Origin: an uncultured Lachnospiraceae bacterium
GTDB lineage: Bacteria > Bacillota > Clostridia > Lachnospirales > Lachnospiraceae
Assembly (NCBI GenBank): GCA_910588755.1
Contig: CAJUQZ010000123.1
Coordinates: forward strand, 1 to 13,933
DNA: 13,933 bases
Direction of reading: 5' to 3'
Positions 7,019-13,899 of this stretch are shown here, one piece after another. A model generated the notes under the pieces. That model searched no databases. It saw only the letters and a list, made by a program, of their open reading frames with translations, and was not told where the DNA came from. The position numbers and the translations under genes are program-made. The stretch's first letter is position 1. Every line of letters begins with the position of its first letter.

Positions 7019-7423
7019 TTATGATTCATCCTGATCTTCAATTACAGGAATTACTGGCGATAAGTATAAATCTTCTCTTTCTTCCACACAACCTCTTGCC
7101 AGCATATACACCTGAAACTGATTTTCCCGGCCTTCCCTATCCTCATCGTCATATAGATAGATCAATCCATAGCTGCCCGGTGCAATTTCCCCAATGCTCC
7201 TGTACAGTCCAAAAATCTCCTGCGACCGGGAATCCTTTCTGTTTGAATACAGCGAAAATTGGAGAAACCATTCCCCGTTCATTGCCTTTATCTGGGGCTG
7301 AAACCAACAAAGTTTATCAATTTCATCCTGAATCTGTGCAACAATCATGTCAATGTGATCTTCCTCGTCATATGCTGCTTTATACGTTTCCCGGACCGTC
7401 ACCCAGCCATGCAGTTCTATCAT
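7019..7423 (-). CDS. Imm7 family immunity protein
   Basis: A 134-residue cytosolic protein with the layout of Immunity protein 7. It opens with IELHGWVTVRETY, has NGEWFLQFSLYSNRK in the middle, then IGEIAPGSYGLIYLYDDED and ends with LYLSPVIPVIEDQDES. The APGSYGL.Y..DDE and D.(Y/F)LSP..P.IED motifs are the hallmarks I used. Family members neutralise nuclease-type toxins of polymorphic toxin systems in trans. The start ATG overlaps the stop of the SUKH gene by 4 nt (ATGA), so the two are translationally coupled. No cognate toxin gene is visible in the window, which fits an orphan immunity gene. Assignment is by pattern memory and was not searched. Confidence 0.82.
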   Translation of the reverse strand: MIELHGWVTVRETYKAAYDEEDHIDMIVAQIQDEIDKLCWFQPQIKAMNGEWFLQFSLYSNRKDSRSQEIFGLYRSIGEIAPGSYGLIYLYDDEDREGRENQFQVYMLARGCVEEREDLYLSPVIPVIEDQDES

Positions 7424-8055
7424 TGTCGCACTCCCTGCCGTTCCTTAGGCTCCTTAGATACCCAGATATTCAATTCCTGCGGTTCGGGAAGTTGATCCCA
7501 GATATCTTCTACCGGCGTTTCTATCAACATTTGTTTATGTGTATCATTTAGCCATCGTATATGCGCCCTGATATAGTCCGAATGAAGTTCCCTGTCTCCA
7601 TCTGCCAATTCCTCAACAATCTGGAAAAATATAAATTCCTCAAAACTATCTGCCCACAAATCAATATCTCCAGTATCATGTCCATATAATACCACTTTGG
7701 GCTCAACCACACCTTCTTCATACAGAAAACAGTACTTGTCGCCGGATATTTTGCGGGCAAAAGGGACAAGCCTGTACAGTGGATTGATGGACTGACGCTC
7801 CGGGTATATTTCCAGGTCCAGGTCCAGACACGCGTACAGCTCCTCACAGGCGCTGCGAAGTTCTTCAAAGGCAATGAGCCGGCAGTCGCCCATAAATTCC
7901 CCGAAAAAGAAAATGGTATTTTTATTGTCAGGCCCTTTTTTGGAAAGACTCAGGTGATCCATCATGCCACTGTTGCAGATCGCATGAAATAGTTCCGGAA
8001 ACTGTACTCCCAGGCTTCGCTCTGCCTCTTTTAATTCTGCCTTCTTTGGTTCCAT
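7420..8055 (-). CDS. SMI1/KNR4 (SUKH) family immunity-type protein
   Basis: A 211-residue protein of the SUKH superfamily. The N-terminal helix AELKEAERSLGVQFPELFHAI matches the family's E..E..LG..FP..(Y/F) signature. The core strands NPLYRLVPFARKISGDKYCF and PKVVLYGHDTGDIDLWADSFEEFIF match the ..PFA....GD.YCFD / V....HDTG.I...A.SF.EFL pattern. Such proteins bind and block toxins of contact-dependent and LXG-type polymorphic systems. I chose the ATG at 8055 because AGGTG lies 7 nt upstream; a start 11 codons earlier lacks a site. It is the first gene of the immunity unit, preceded by a long structured leader with its own promoter, and overlaps the Imm7 gene. Confidence 0.87.
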   Translation of the reverse strand: MEPKKAELKEAERSLGVQFPELFHAICNSGMMDHLSLSKKGPDNKNTIFFFGEFMGDCRLIAFEELRSACEELYACLDLDLEIYPERQSINPLYRLVPFARKISGDKYCFLYEEGVVEPKVVLYGHDTGDIDLWADSFEEFIFFQIVEELADGDRELHSDYIRAHIRWLNDTHKQMLIETPVEDIWDQLPEPQELNIWVSKEPKERQGVRQ

Positions 8056-8250
8056 TGATTCACACCTCACTTTGCTGCCTGATATCACACAACACTGCGG
8101 CAGCCATTTTCTTGTGTCATACTAGTATCGCGCCAACCGCAGCCGCAAAGCGGCATAGTTCCTGTCTGAAAAATGATCATATAAGATTTTTCAGATTGCG
8201 GTTGTGCGCATCACCTTATACTGAGCGGTCAGTCTTTTCGACCGCCTATA
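8056..8250 (-). promoter_or_regulatory. Long structured 5' leader of the immunity operon
   Basis: From the predicted start near 8249 to the ATG at 8055 is about 195 nt packed with stems. First is GCGGTC/GACCGC (8225-8230 with 8240-8245). Next is a closing stem of 12 bp with one bulge (8130-8141 with 8197-8209), holding hairpin GCCGC-AAA-GCGGC (8142-8154) and a 10-bp hairpin TCTGAAAAAT (8165-8174 with 8186-8195). The whole is a three-way junction. Last is GCTGCC/GGCAGC (8074-8079 with 8099-8104) just before the ribosome site. I recognise no known riboswitch or T-box sequence. The pairings are seen; a regulatory role is inferred. Confidence 0.6.
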
Positions 8251-8256
8251 TAACTC

Positions 8257-8286
8257 ATTATAACACATATTCACGGCTTTCTACAA
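8257..8286 (-). promoter_or_regulatory. Promoter of the immunity operon
   Basis: On the minus strand: -35 TTGTAG (8286-8281), an 18-bp spacer and a perfect -10 TATAAT (8262-8257) with an extended-10 TG one base upstream. It reads toward the SUKH gene and lies between the hairpin at 8341-8387 and the structured leader. Confidence 0.8.
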
Positions 8287-8340
8287 ATGATTTACGCAAT
8301 CTGTTTACGAAGGATATGGTGGTCATATAATAATATAGTA

Positions 8341-8387
8341 CGCCTGTCAGTCTGCTGCTTTTTTGATATCTTGCAGACTGACAGGCG
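8341..8387 (-). terminator. Strong 15-bp hairpin after the DUF4179 gene, likely terminator
   Basis: CGCCTGTCAGTCTGC (8341-8355) pairs perfectly with 8373-8387 across a 17-nt loop. It lies about 50 nt past the stop of the DUF4179 gene and before the next promoter, as expected for a terminator. The minus-strand tail is A/T-rich (TACTATATTATT) but has no clean T run, so termination may be weaker or the hairpin may instead protect the mRNA 3' end. A smaller AT-only hairpin lies at 8405-8427. Confidence 0.6.
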
Positions 8388-8440
8388 CAGGGCAAATAAC
8401 GCATATGAAATTTCATTAAAATTTCATGGATATAAACACA

Positions 8441-9613
8441 TTATTTTGAAATCGGTATCTCCACTCCCCCATTCTCATCAGCAGTCCATGAAGTCCAGAT
8501 AATCAGCGCGGCTACCTCGTCCACATCAATCACCCGGTCATATCCCGCCATGTGATACGCATTCTTTTTGCTGCTGTCCGTATATCCCAGACTGCCGCCA
8601 TCTGTCAAGTATGGAAGCCTTGTTCCGTCTTTGAGTATCACTCCCCTGACCATAGGAATATCGAGATCATCTTCATGTTCGACAGGCGCCGTGCCGACAG
8701 AGTAATTTGCTTTCAGGGATATCGGCGAAATGCTGATGCTCTCCAGTGTGAAGTCTGTTCCTTCCACTTTCTGCCCCACCTCGATATTCTGTGCAGAACT
8801 TACATTCGGTAAGACAATCTCAAAATTCCAGTTTCCCTCAACCGCCAGCGTAAAGCCTTCTCTTTTTAACCAGGTTCCCAAATTCTGGAAATTGACATGT
8901 ATCGTCTTACCAAGAAATGAATCATCCGGCTCCACAACATGCGCCTGAATAATATACTCCATATTTCCATCCTGATCTGTATAATACCGGATCATTTTTC
9001 CATTTTCATCATCCTTTAAAGAAGTGCCGTCCTCATATACCGGTTGGCCGTCTTCATTACAAATAATTCCATCATACATGCTTCCGCTCATATTTAGCCA
9101 CGAATCCATATCTTCCGGATCATCACCCTCATAGACATTTACCATGTCAAATGTCGGTTCCATCCCATCCTCCACGCGATAGCCGGAGATCTTAAATGAC
9201 ATATACGCAAATCTTTCATCCACGACAACCGTGTCAGGTGCTATCGTAATACCGTTGTCTGTCACGGCAAGCGACGGACTTTCCGGTTCCTCGCGGTACA
9301 CCTTTGCCATATTTTTCTCCGTGAGCTCCTGCTGCTGTTCGTCGGATGCCTGGATATTTCCATTCATGCCTCTCCCCCAATAATGGCGAATCGCAGCAAC
9401 AGCGCTGATACTGCTAACGGATAATATGCAGACACCTGCTATCACGGCAGCCTGCGTTTTAAACATCTTCTTTTTTCCAGTTTTACCAGTATTTGTTTTT
9501 GTCATACAATCACTATCCTCCTGCTGAATGATTGCAAACGCCTGATTTGTTTTGTTCAACACGATTTCCGACAGTTCTATTTCTTCAGTAAATATATTTT
9601 TTTTACCCGACAT
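8441..9613 (-). CDS. DUF4179 domain protein, putative membrane anti-sigma factor (module 2)
   Basis: A 390-residue single-pass membrane protein. A charged N-terminal cytosolic part of about 50 residues is followed by a Lys-rich stop and a membrane helix (about 52-74, VIAGVCILSVSSISAVAAI). A large acidic extracellular part rich in beta strands then follows (ITIAPDTVVVDERFAYMSFKI, NWNFEIVLPN, GTDFTLESISISPISL). This matches the DUF4179 architecture seen beside ECF sigma genes in Clostridia, where it is thought to hold the sigma factor at the membrane. The start at 9613 has AGGAGG 6 nt upstream and lies 11 nt inside the sigma gene; the longer upstream frame has no site. The signal sensed by the outer part is unknown. 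Confidence 0.85.
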   Translation of the reverse strand: MSGKKNIFTEEIELSEIVLNKTNQAFAIIQQEDSDCMTKTNTGKTGKKKMFKTQAAVIAGVCILSVSSISAVAAIRHYWGRGMNGNIQASDEQQQELTEKNMAKVYREEPESPSLAVTDNGITIAPDTVVVDERFAYMSFKISGYRVEDGMEPTFDMVNVYEGDDPEDMDSWLNMSGSMYDGIICNEDGQPVYEDGTSLKDDENGKMIRYYTDQDGNMEYIIQAHVVEPDDSFLGKTIHVNFQNLGTWLKREGFTLAVEGNWNFEIVLPNVSSAQNIEVGQKVEGTDFTLESISISPISLKANYSVGTAPVEHEDDLDIPMVRGVILKDGTRLPYLTDGGSLGYTDSSKKNAYHMAGYDRVIDVDEVAALIIWTSWTADENGGVEIPISK

Positions 9614-10130
9614 GCCCATCCTCCTGACAACTGCGATAATATGCTTCCAGTTCCTTCCTACCCCTTGCAACCCTTGTCTTTATGGTATTTAGCGGTAATG
9701 ACAACAATTCTGCGATTTCCCTCATCCTGAATCCCTGACTGTAATACAACTCCATCGGCAGCCTATACCGCTCGTCCACGGAAGCGTAGGCTTCCTTCAA
9801 TTCAAGATTATATTCATCGCACTTTGACGGCTCCTCATAAGATTCAATATTCTCGTAAACAGAATTGTGCCTTATGATGTCATAGCAGTGGTTTATCAGA
9901 ATCCTTGTCATCCACGTCTTAAAGAACTCCGGTTTCCTGAGTGTATACAACTTTTCCCAGCAAGTGAGAATCGTATCCTGGAGCGCATCCGCTGCATCCT
10001 CCTCATTCATCAGAATTGCAATGGCGGTTCTATACATATCCTTCATATAGAACTGCATTAATTCGGTAAATGCGTCTTTATCATGCCTTTGCGCTTTCTT
10101 GACCCAAACTTTTGTCTCGTTGCTTTTCAT
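9603..10130 (-). CDS. ECF-type RNA polymerase sigma factor (module 2)
   Basis: A 175-residue sigma-70 family protein with regions 2 and 4 only. Region 2 spans about 19-87 (DAFTELMQFYMKDMYRTA, EEDAADALQDTILTCWEKL, FKTWMTRILINHCYDIIR). Region 4 spans about 107-165 with the helix-turn-helix REIAELLSLPLNTIKTRVARGRK. I chose the ATG at 10130 because AGGAG lies 7 nt upstream; a start 15 codons earlier is unsupported. The 3' end overlaps the DUF4179 gene by 11 nt, coupling sigma and its presumed inhibitor. Upstream lies an ECF-type promoter, so it probably transcribes its own operon. Its class resembles SigV/SigM-like stress sigmas of Firmicutes, but the exact group is not resolved. Confidence 0.93.
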   Translation of the reverse strand: MKSNETKVWVKKAQRHDKDAFTELMQFYMKDMYRTAIAILMNEEDAADALQDTILTCWEKLYTLRKPEFFKTWMTRILINHCYDIIRHNSVYENIESYEEPSKCDEYNLELKEAYASVDERYRLPMELYYSQGFRMREIAELLSLPLNTIKTRVARGRKELEAYYRSCQEDGHVG

Positions 10131-10174
10131 TTGCTTTCTCCTACGCGCGTATGGTGTACTGCTTATTACATTCA

Positions 10175-10204
10175 TTAGACGGCAGATTTTCCTTTTTGGT
10201 TTCA
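10175..10204 (-). promoter_or_regulatory. ECF-type autoregulatory promoter of sigma module 2
   Basis: On the minus strand: TGAAACC (10204-10198), a 16-bp spacer, then CGTCTAA (10181-10175). This matches the TGAAAC/CGTC promoter class of Bacillus-type ECF sigmas. The start would be near 10168, giving a leader of about 38 nt before the sigma ATG at 10130. Confidence 0.82.
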
Positions 10205-10509
10205 GAAAATAATAAAAATCATTCTAAAGCAGAAAAACCGTTAAATCAATCCTTAAATTTTGAAAAGACTGATATCATGATAAGGAACAGAAAACAGTTT
10301 CAGGCCAGAAAGGGTATTCCACATATGAAAACAGGGCTCGGATATCAGGGCTTCAAGGGAATGAAGACCAGACAGATCTCATCAGGAAATGGCGGCCTTT
10401 TAACGCACGATCAATAATTACAATTTTTCTCCTGTTCTACCCCAATTCCTCAATATAATACTTTGATTGCAAGCAAAACAAATCATAATACAAGCAGATT
10501 TTGATGAAC
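10205..10509. other. Intergenic region between sigma modules
   Basis: About 305 bp between the stop of the first DUF4179 gene and the ECF promoter of the next module. The plus strand has an open stretch without a ribosome site or recognisable protein. I see no clear terminator for the DUF4179 gene and no RNA gene. Confidence 0.5.
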
Positions 10510-11691
10510 TTATGCTATATGAATTTCCTTTGAAATGACAGCCCTGTCCGCAGCGCCGCTGTTCATTCCTTCCTGCTCCATCAAAGACCAGTCGTCAAGA
10601 TTGTCAAAAATGTATACATACAGCGTTTTTATCTCTTTCCCCTGAACAGCAAATACAGCTCTGCCTGCCATTTCCATATCCGAATAAAGCTGTTCCCCAT
10701 CCTGATTAAAGCAAATTGTATAGCAGGGTTCATAAGACCACCCAAGTAGCTCGTACATCTCCGCGTCCGTCATATCGGGATCTTTTGAAAGCAGTTTTTC
10801 CCTTCTGTCGTCTGTCAGTTCCCGCTGCTCTCCCGGTGTTGTCGCATGGACAATTACCTGATACGGAGATACCACTACATCTTCAAGCGTAATATTCCCC
10901 TTTTTCTCACCCACCTCGATTGTTTTTACATCCGTATTATTTACCGCAAACACAATAGCAATATTCCAGCTGCCATCCGTCCAGTGGGATGCCGATATTT
11001 CCCCGCCGTCGAGCATCCTGTCATCATCATAACCAAGACCGTTTATATTTAAATTTAGCTCGCCGCTGCCTGTCTGCTTCTCTGCAAGATCTATCTTTAG
11101 CATGCCTGCAAATGTATGGCTATCGATTACCTCCCCATCAAACGTATTTCTAAGCAATTCAGGTGAACCTCCATCCACACTCCATGTTCCATCTATATAA
11201 AACCCTGCAGCTGTACGGTTATCTGCAACCTTCATGCCTGTATAATGTTTTGGAATATGCGTAAAATCCGCATCTTCTGATTCAATATTTACTGTAAGGA
11301 ATATCGAATAGCCATCACAATAGGCTTCTGATACAGTCAATGTGATTCCTTTATCAGATACGATGTAGTCCGATGTATCCAGATTCCCCGCAGAATCCTC
11401 ATTTGTCAGGACCGTTTTCTTATCCGTATAGTCTCCGGAATAAATGGCGTCATCCTCAACTCTTTCAAATATTTTTCCAATCAATGGAATCTTTGCTGCA
11501 AGTACCGGGTTAAAATATCCGAATCCGCCAATTCCAATAACCGCCGCAGCCACTACAGCAGCAACACATTTGCCTATTTTTCCAAATTTACTCATTTTAC
11601 CTTTCCTCCTTTTATGTATCCGAATTTCGTTGTCACTTATTTCAGGAGCAAGGGCTTGCTTTAAGATTTGATCCAATTTTTCATCCGTCAT
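10510..11691 (-). CDS. DUF4179 domain protein, putative membrane anti-sigma factor (module 1)
   Basis: A 393-residue protein of the same architecture as the module-2 partner. A short cytosolic N-terminus (MTDEKLDQILKQALAPEIS) and a basic stretch are followed by a membrane helix at about 41-60 (KCVAAVVAAAVIGIGGFGYF) and then an extracellular acidic beta-rich domain. Here the post-membrane motif NPVLAAKIPLIGKIFERVED, the classic DUF4179 start, is clear. It is followed by YIVSDKGITLTVSEAYCDGY and later SWNIAIVFAVNNTD. The ATG has GGAGG 9 nt upstream inside the sigma gene and overlaps it by 11 nt. Likely role: binding the cognate ECF sigma through its cytosolic segment and releasing it on an envelope signal. 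The N-terminus is short compared with zinc-type anti-sigmas, and no HxxxCxxC motif is present. Confidence 0.9.
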   Translation of the reverse strand: MTDEKLDQILKQALAPEISDNEIRIHKRRKGKMSKFGKIGKCVAAVVAAAVIGIGGFGYFNPVLAAKIPLIGKIFERVEDDAIYSGDYTDKKTVLTNEDSAGNLDTSDYIVSDKGITLTVSEAYCDGYSIFLTVNIESEDADFTHIPKHYTGMKVADNRTAAGFYIDGTWSVDGGSPELLRNTFDGEVIDSHTFAGMLKIDLAEKQTGSGELNLNINGLGYDDDRMLDGGEISASHWTDGSWNIAIVFAVNNTDVKTIEVGEKKGNITLEDVVVSPYQVIVHATTPGEQRELTDDRREKLLSKDPDMTDAEMYELLGWSYEPCYTICFNQDGEQLYSDMEMAGRAVFAVQGKEIKTLYVYIFDNLDDWSLMEQEGMNSGAADRAVISKEIHIA

Positions 11692-12220
11692 ATCCTATCG
11701 CCTCCAATTTTTCCTTTAGCTGTTTCTTTGCTTTCCGCATCCGACTTTTGACGGTTCCTTCCGGCAGTCCAAGAATCTTAGATACCTCATTTATCTGCAT
11801 ATCTGCTGAATAATACAGATAAATTGGTAATCTGTATTTCTCCGGCAAAGCTGCCACCAACTCCTGAATCATGTCTATCTCATTTTGCTTCAACATAATG
11901 TGTTCCGGCGAAAATTCAATATCATTTCCAGAAACTGCATATCTCTCTTCAGACATCTCATTCATACTGTCAATAGGAACCAACCTCATTCTGTTTGCAT
12001 ATTTTTTCTTCTTGTTCTTCCAAAGATAAATTGAGGTGGATAAAGCGTAACTCTTCGTATTCTGCATAGAGTCCAGTCTTTTCCTTTTCTCCAGCAGTTT
12101 GAGCATCGTGTCCTGATACAGTTCGTCTCCATCTTCCGCATCCCCGGCTGTCATCCGGCAAAACCGCAGAATATCTTTTCCAAACTTCAGGACAAACCGC
12201 TCGAATTCGTCATTATTCAT
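11681..12220 (-). CDS. ECF-type RNA polymerase sigma factor (module 1)
   Basis: A 179-residue sigma-70 protein. Region 2 is at about 6-75 (FGKDILRFCRMTAGDAEDGDELYQD, TKSYALSTSIYLWKNKKKK). Region 4 is at about 107-175 (IQELVAALPEKYRLPIYLYY, INEVSKILGLPEGTVKSRMRKAKKQL). The ATG at 12220 has AGGAGG 9 nt upstream; the ATG three codons earlier would abut the site. The acidic linker between regions 2 and 4 is longer than in the module-2 sigma, and the two proteins are clearly distinct, so this is not a recent duplication. It overlaps its DUF4179 gene by 11 nt. A housekeeping-type promoter and a weaker ECF-like one lie upstream. Confidence 0.93.
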   Translation of the reverse strand: MNNDEFERFVLKFGKDILRFCRMTAGDAEDGDELYQDTMLKLLEKRKRLDSMQNTKSYALSTSIYLWKNKKKKYANRMRLVPIDSMNEMSEERYAVSGNDIEFSPEHIMLKQNEIDMIQELVAALPEKYRLPIYLYYSADMQINEVSKILGLPEGTVKSRMRKAKKQLKEKLEAIGYDG

Positions 12221-12295
12221 AGCAGCCATCCTCCTTATTCTTTCAAGTCGTTTTATCGATATGCGACATGCAAAGATTTACCCTTGCAAATATAT

Positions 12296-12330
12296 ATTGT
12301 AACGACGCTGGAAAAAAGTTTTCAAATTCA
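12296..12330 (-). promoter_or_regulatory. Promoter of sigma module 1 (housekeeping, with overlapping ECF-like site)
   Basis: On the minus strand: TTGAAA (12325-12320), 18 bp, TACAAT (12301-12296). Overlapping it is TGAATT (12330-12325), 17 bp, then CGTCGTT (12307-12301), a weaker version of the ECF consensus. The first alone would give constitutive expression; the second could add autoregulation. Confidence 0.6.
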
Positions 12331-12428
12331 GAAAACATTTTAACATTTTTATCGTTTAATGAAAACTACTGACCCGATAATCCATAAACACTGTGAGGAG
12401 AATAAAGACAAGGGAACGTATAAATAAA
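12331..12428. other. Non-coding spacer before sigma module 1
   Basis: AT-rich, with no open frame, ribosome site or convincing hairpin apart from the adjacent promoter and terminator. Confidence 0.5.
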
Positions 12429-12485
12429 ATCCAAACCTTCTATCAGAAAATGTCTTGAAAAAGCATTACGATAGAAAGTTTGGAT
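12429..12485 (-). terminator. Long-stem terminator after the DUF2461 unit
   Basis: Sixteen-base arms (12429-12444 and 12470-12485) pair with one C-A mismatch around a 25-nt loop. On the minus strand the stem is followed by TTTTATTTATA. It lies about 110 nt past the DUF2461 stop and before the sigma module 1 promoter, so it plausibly separates the two units. The loop is longer than usual for an intrinsic terminator. Confidence 0.65.
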
Positions 12486-12594
12486 ATCTTAAAAATGAGA
12501 TTTGCAGGAATATGTATAAATGGCTGTCTTTGACTCCCCCATACGAGGTAGTACATAATTAATAGTTATTATTACAGCTTTCATTTAAATATTT

Positions 12595-13278
12595 TTATCT
12601 TGTAGGCATTTGAAAGCCCACAAGTGCTTTATTTAAATAATCGTTAAAAGGTTTCATAATCTGAAAAAGTTTTACTGCTTTTACAAGAAATACCTCTGCA
12701 TTTTTCACTTCCTCATCTTTTAACGGATATTCCAAATACCAGCTCTTAAATTTCAGGTAGTCAGCCTGAGGGTGCTCTTTCTCATATCCCGCAGGAACAT
12801 TCTTTAATGTCGTTCCCTGCACAGTAAAATATTTTTCAAACTCCGGCTGATGGATAATCCTTTCCCATTCATTTCCGTTCCGGGAAATGTAATCCCGTAT
12901 CATCGCTGTTGCATCCTTAAACATGTCTGCAAACAGTCCACCACCCAAAAAGGACTGATCTCCTGGCTTTATCATCAGATAATAGCCAACAGGGACAGGC
13001 AACTTTCCCTCCCGAGAAATATGCGCGCGGAACGCAGGATTATACGGGGATTTATCATGACTAAACCGGGTATCCCGAACCATCTTAAACGTAAGATCTT
13101 TTGGATTATTATGTAAAATACTGCTGTCAAACTTACCGATTTCAAGTATCAAAGTCTGCAAGAATTTTTCAAATTCCGTATTTGCTTTTTTATAATCGTC
13201 CTTGTTTGCATGATACCACTCACGGTTGTTATTGATACTTAATGCTGATAAATAGTCAAGCATAAACTGTGTGTTCAT
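12595..13278 (-). CDS. DUF2461 domain-containing protein
   Basis: A 227-residue soluble protein of the DUF2461 family (TIGR02453 type), recognised by the opening LDYLSALSINNNREWYHANK, the central DLTFKMVRDTRFSHDKSPYN and AFRAHISREGK, and the block GYYLMIKPGDQSFLGGGLF. The C-terminal half (FKSWYLEYPLKDEEV, FQIMKPFNDYLNKAL) also fits. Length is typical and no residues seem lost. The biochemical role of the family is unknown. The ATG has AAAGGAG 10 nt upstream, and the gene begins 15 nt after the sigma-like gene, so the two are probably co-transcribed. This family is widespread as a chromosomal housekeeping-type gene and has no evident link to the neighbouring sigma modules. Confidence 0.93.
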   Translation of the reverse strand: MNTQFMLDYLSALSINNNREWYHANKDDYKKANTEFEKFLQTLILEIGKFDSSILHNNPKDLTFKMVRDTRFSHDKSPYNPAFRAHISREGKLPVPVGYYLMIKPGDQSFLGGGLFADMFKDATAMIRDYISRNGNEWERIIHQPEFEKYFTVQGTTLKNVPAGYEKEHPQADYLKFKSWYLEYPLKDEEVKNAEVFLVKAVKLFQIMKPFNDYLNKALVGFQMPTR

Positions 13279-13293
13279 AATCTGTCATCTCCT

Positions 13294-13899
13294 TTACGAT
13301 TTCTGGATAATGGAAAACTGCGTCGAATCTAAAAACTCCTGTATCAGACGTCTCGTGCGTTCGGGAGACTGATAGGGTTTGCAGAATGAAAAATCCTGCG
13401 ACAAATCGTCAATATCCTCCATAGCATTTTTCACATCTATCATGGTCTGAACAGGGATTTCAGCAGCTGTCATATAATTAAGCTGCAACGGGTTTATCCT
13501 GTGGCTTTGTATGGCATAGTTTACTCTTTCTTTGCATCTACATCTGCCGCTGCCATATTCTCCGCAATATTCTCCTAAAAAGTCTGCCATTTTTTTGCGT
13601 ATCCGGGAAAGCCGCTGTCTGTACGCTTCTGGGGTCATTTCCAGAATATCTCCCGCAATTCGGCTGTCAATTTTAAACATGGTGCCCAATATGAAAATAC
13701 ATCTGCTCTCCATATCGAGGCATTGGAGCATGACATTCGTACAGGACATTTTCAGTTCTTCTGCTAATATTTCTTTCTCCACATTCTGTGTTAAATCCGG
13801 CACGTCCTCTATTTTGGCGTTTTCTATGTCATTTCCATAATAATCAAAACTGAGCGGATAGTGGGCAAACATATGCTTTTTATAACCTAAATTCCGCAA
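13294..13899 (-). CDS. Sigma-70 family factor, N-terminally truncated (region 4 and cysteine-rich tail only)
   Basis: The readable frame starts at a TTG (13899) or an ATG at 13872, neither with a ribosome site. It contains sigma region 4 (MESRCIFILGTMFKIDSRIAGDILEM, EAYRQRLSRIRKKMADFL), then a cysteine cluster EYCGEYGSGRCRCKERV and a helical tail. This layout (region 4, then C..C.C) occurs in a Clostridia ECF-like group whose members carry a region 2 of about 80-90 residues in front. Here an in-frame TAG lies just upstream (codon ending at 13914). A neighbouring frame reads LSLKSLAS, and removing one base there would join it to YNFLRNLGYKK, the expected end of region 2. So it may be a frameshifted gene cut by the window edge rather than a true short protein. 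Confidence 0.75.
   Translation of the reverse strand: MRNLGYKKHMFAHYPLSFDYYGNDIENAKIEDVPDLTQNVEKEILAEELKMSCTNVMLQCLDMESRCIFILGTMFKIDSRIAGDILEMTPEAYRQRLSRIRKKMADFLGEYCGEYGSGRCRCKERVNYAIQSHRINPLQLNYMTAAEIPVQTMIDVKNAMEDIDDLSQDFSFCKPYQSPERTRRLIQEFLDSTQFSIIQKS

Noticed and set aside
8191..8215. Six-codon leader peptide (ATG CGC ACA ACC GCA ATC TGA) inside the immunity leader
   Set aside because: The nearest AAGG is only about 2 nt from the ATG, too close for initiation, and the codons show no attenuator-type run.
8046..8330. 94-codon plus-strand frame across the immunity leader
   Set aside because: Runs through the promoter and structured leader of the opposite strand, with Cys/His/Arg-rich nonsense composition.
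10112..10417. 101-codon plus-strand open frame over the sigma start and the intergenic region
   Set aside because: No ribosome site, overlaps a solid sigma gene and its ECF promoter, and the peptide resembles no protein I know.
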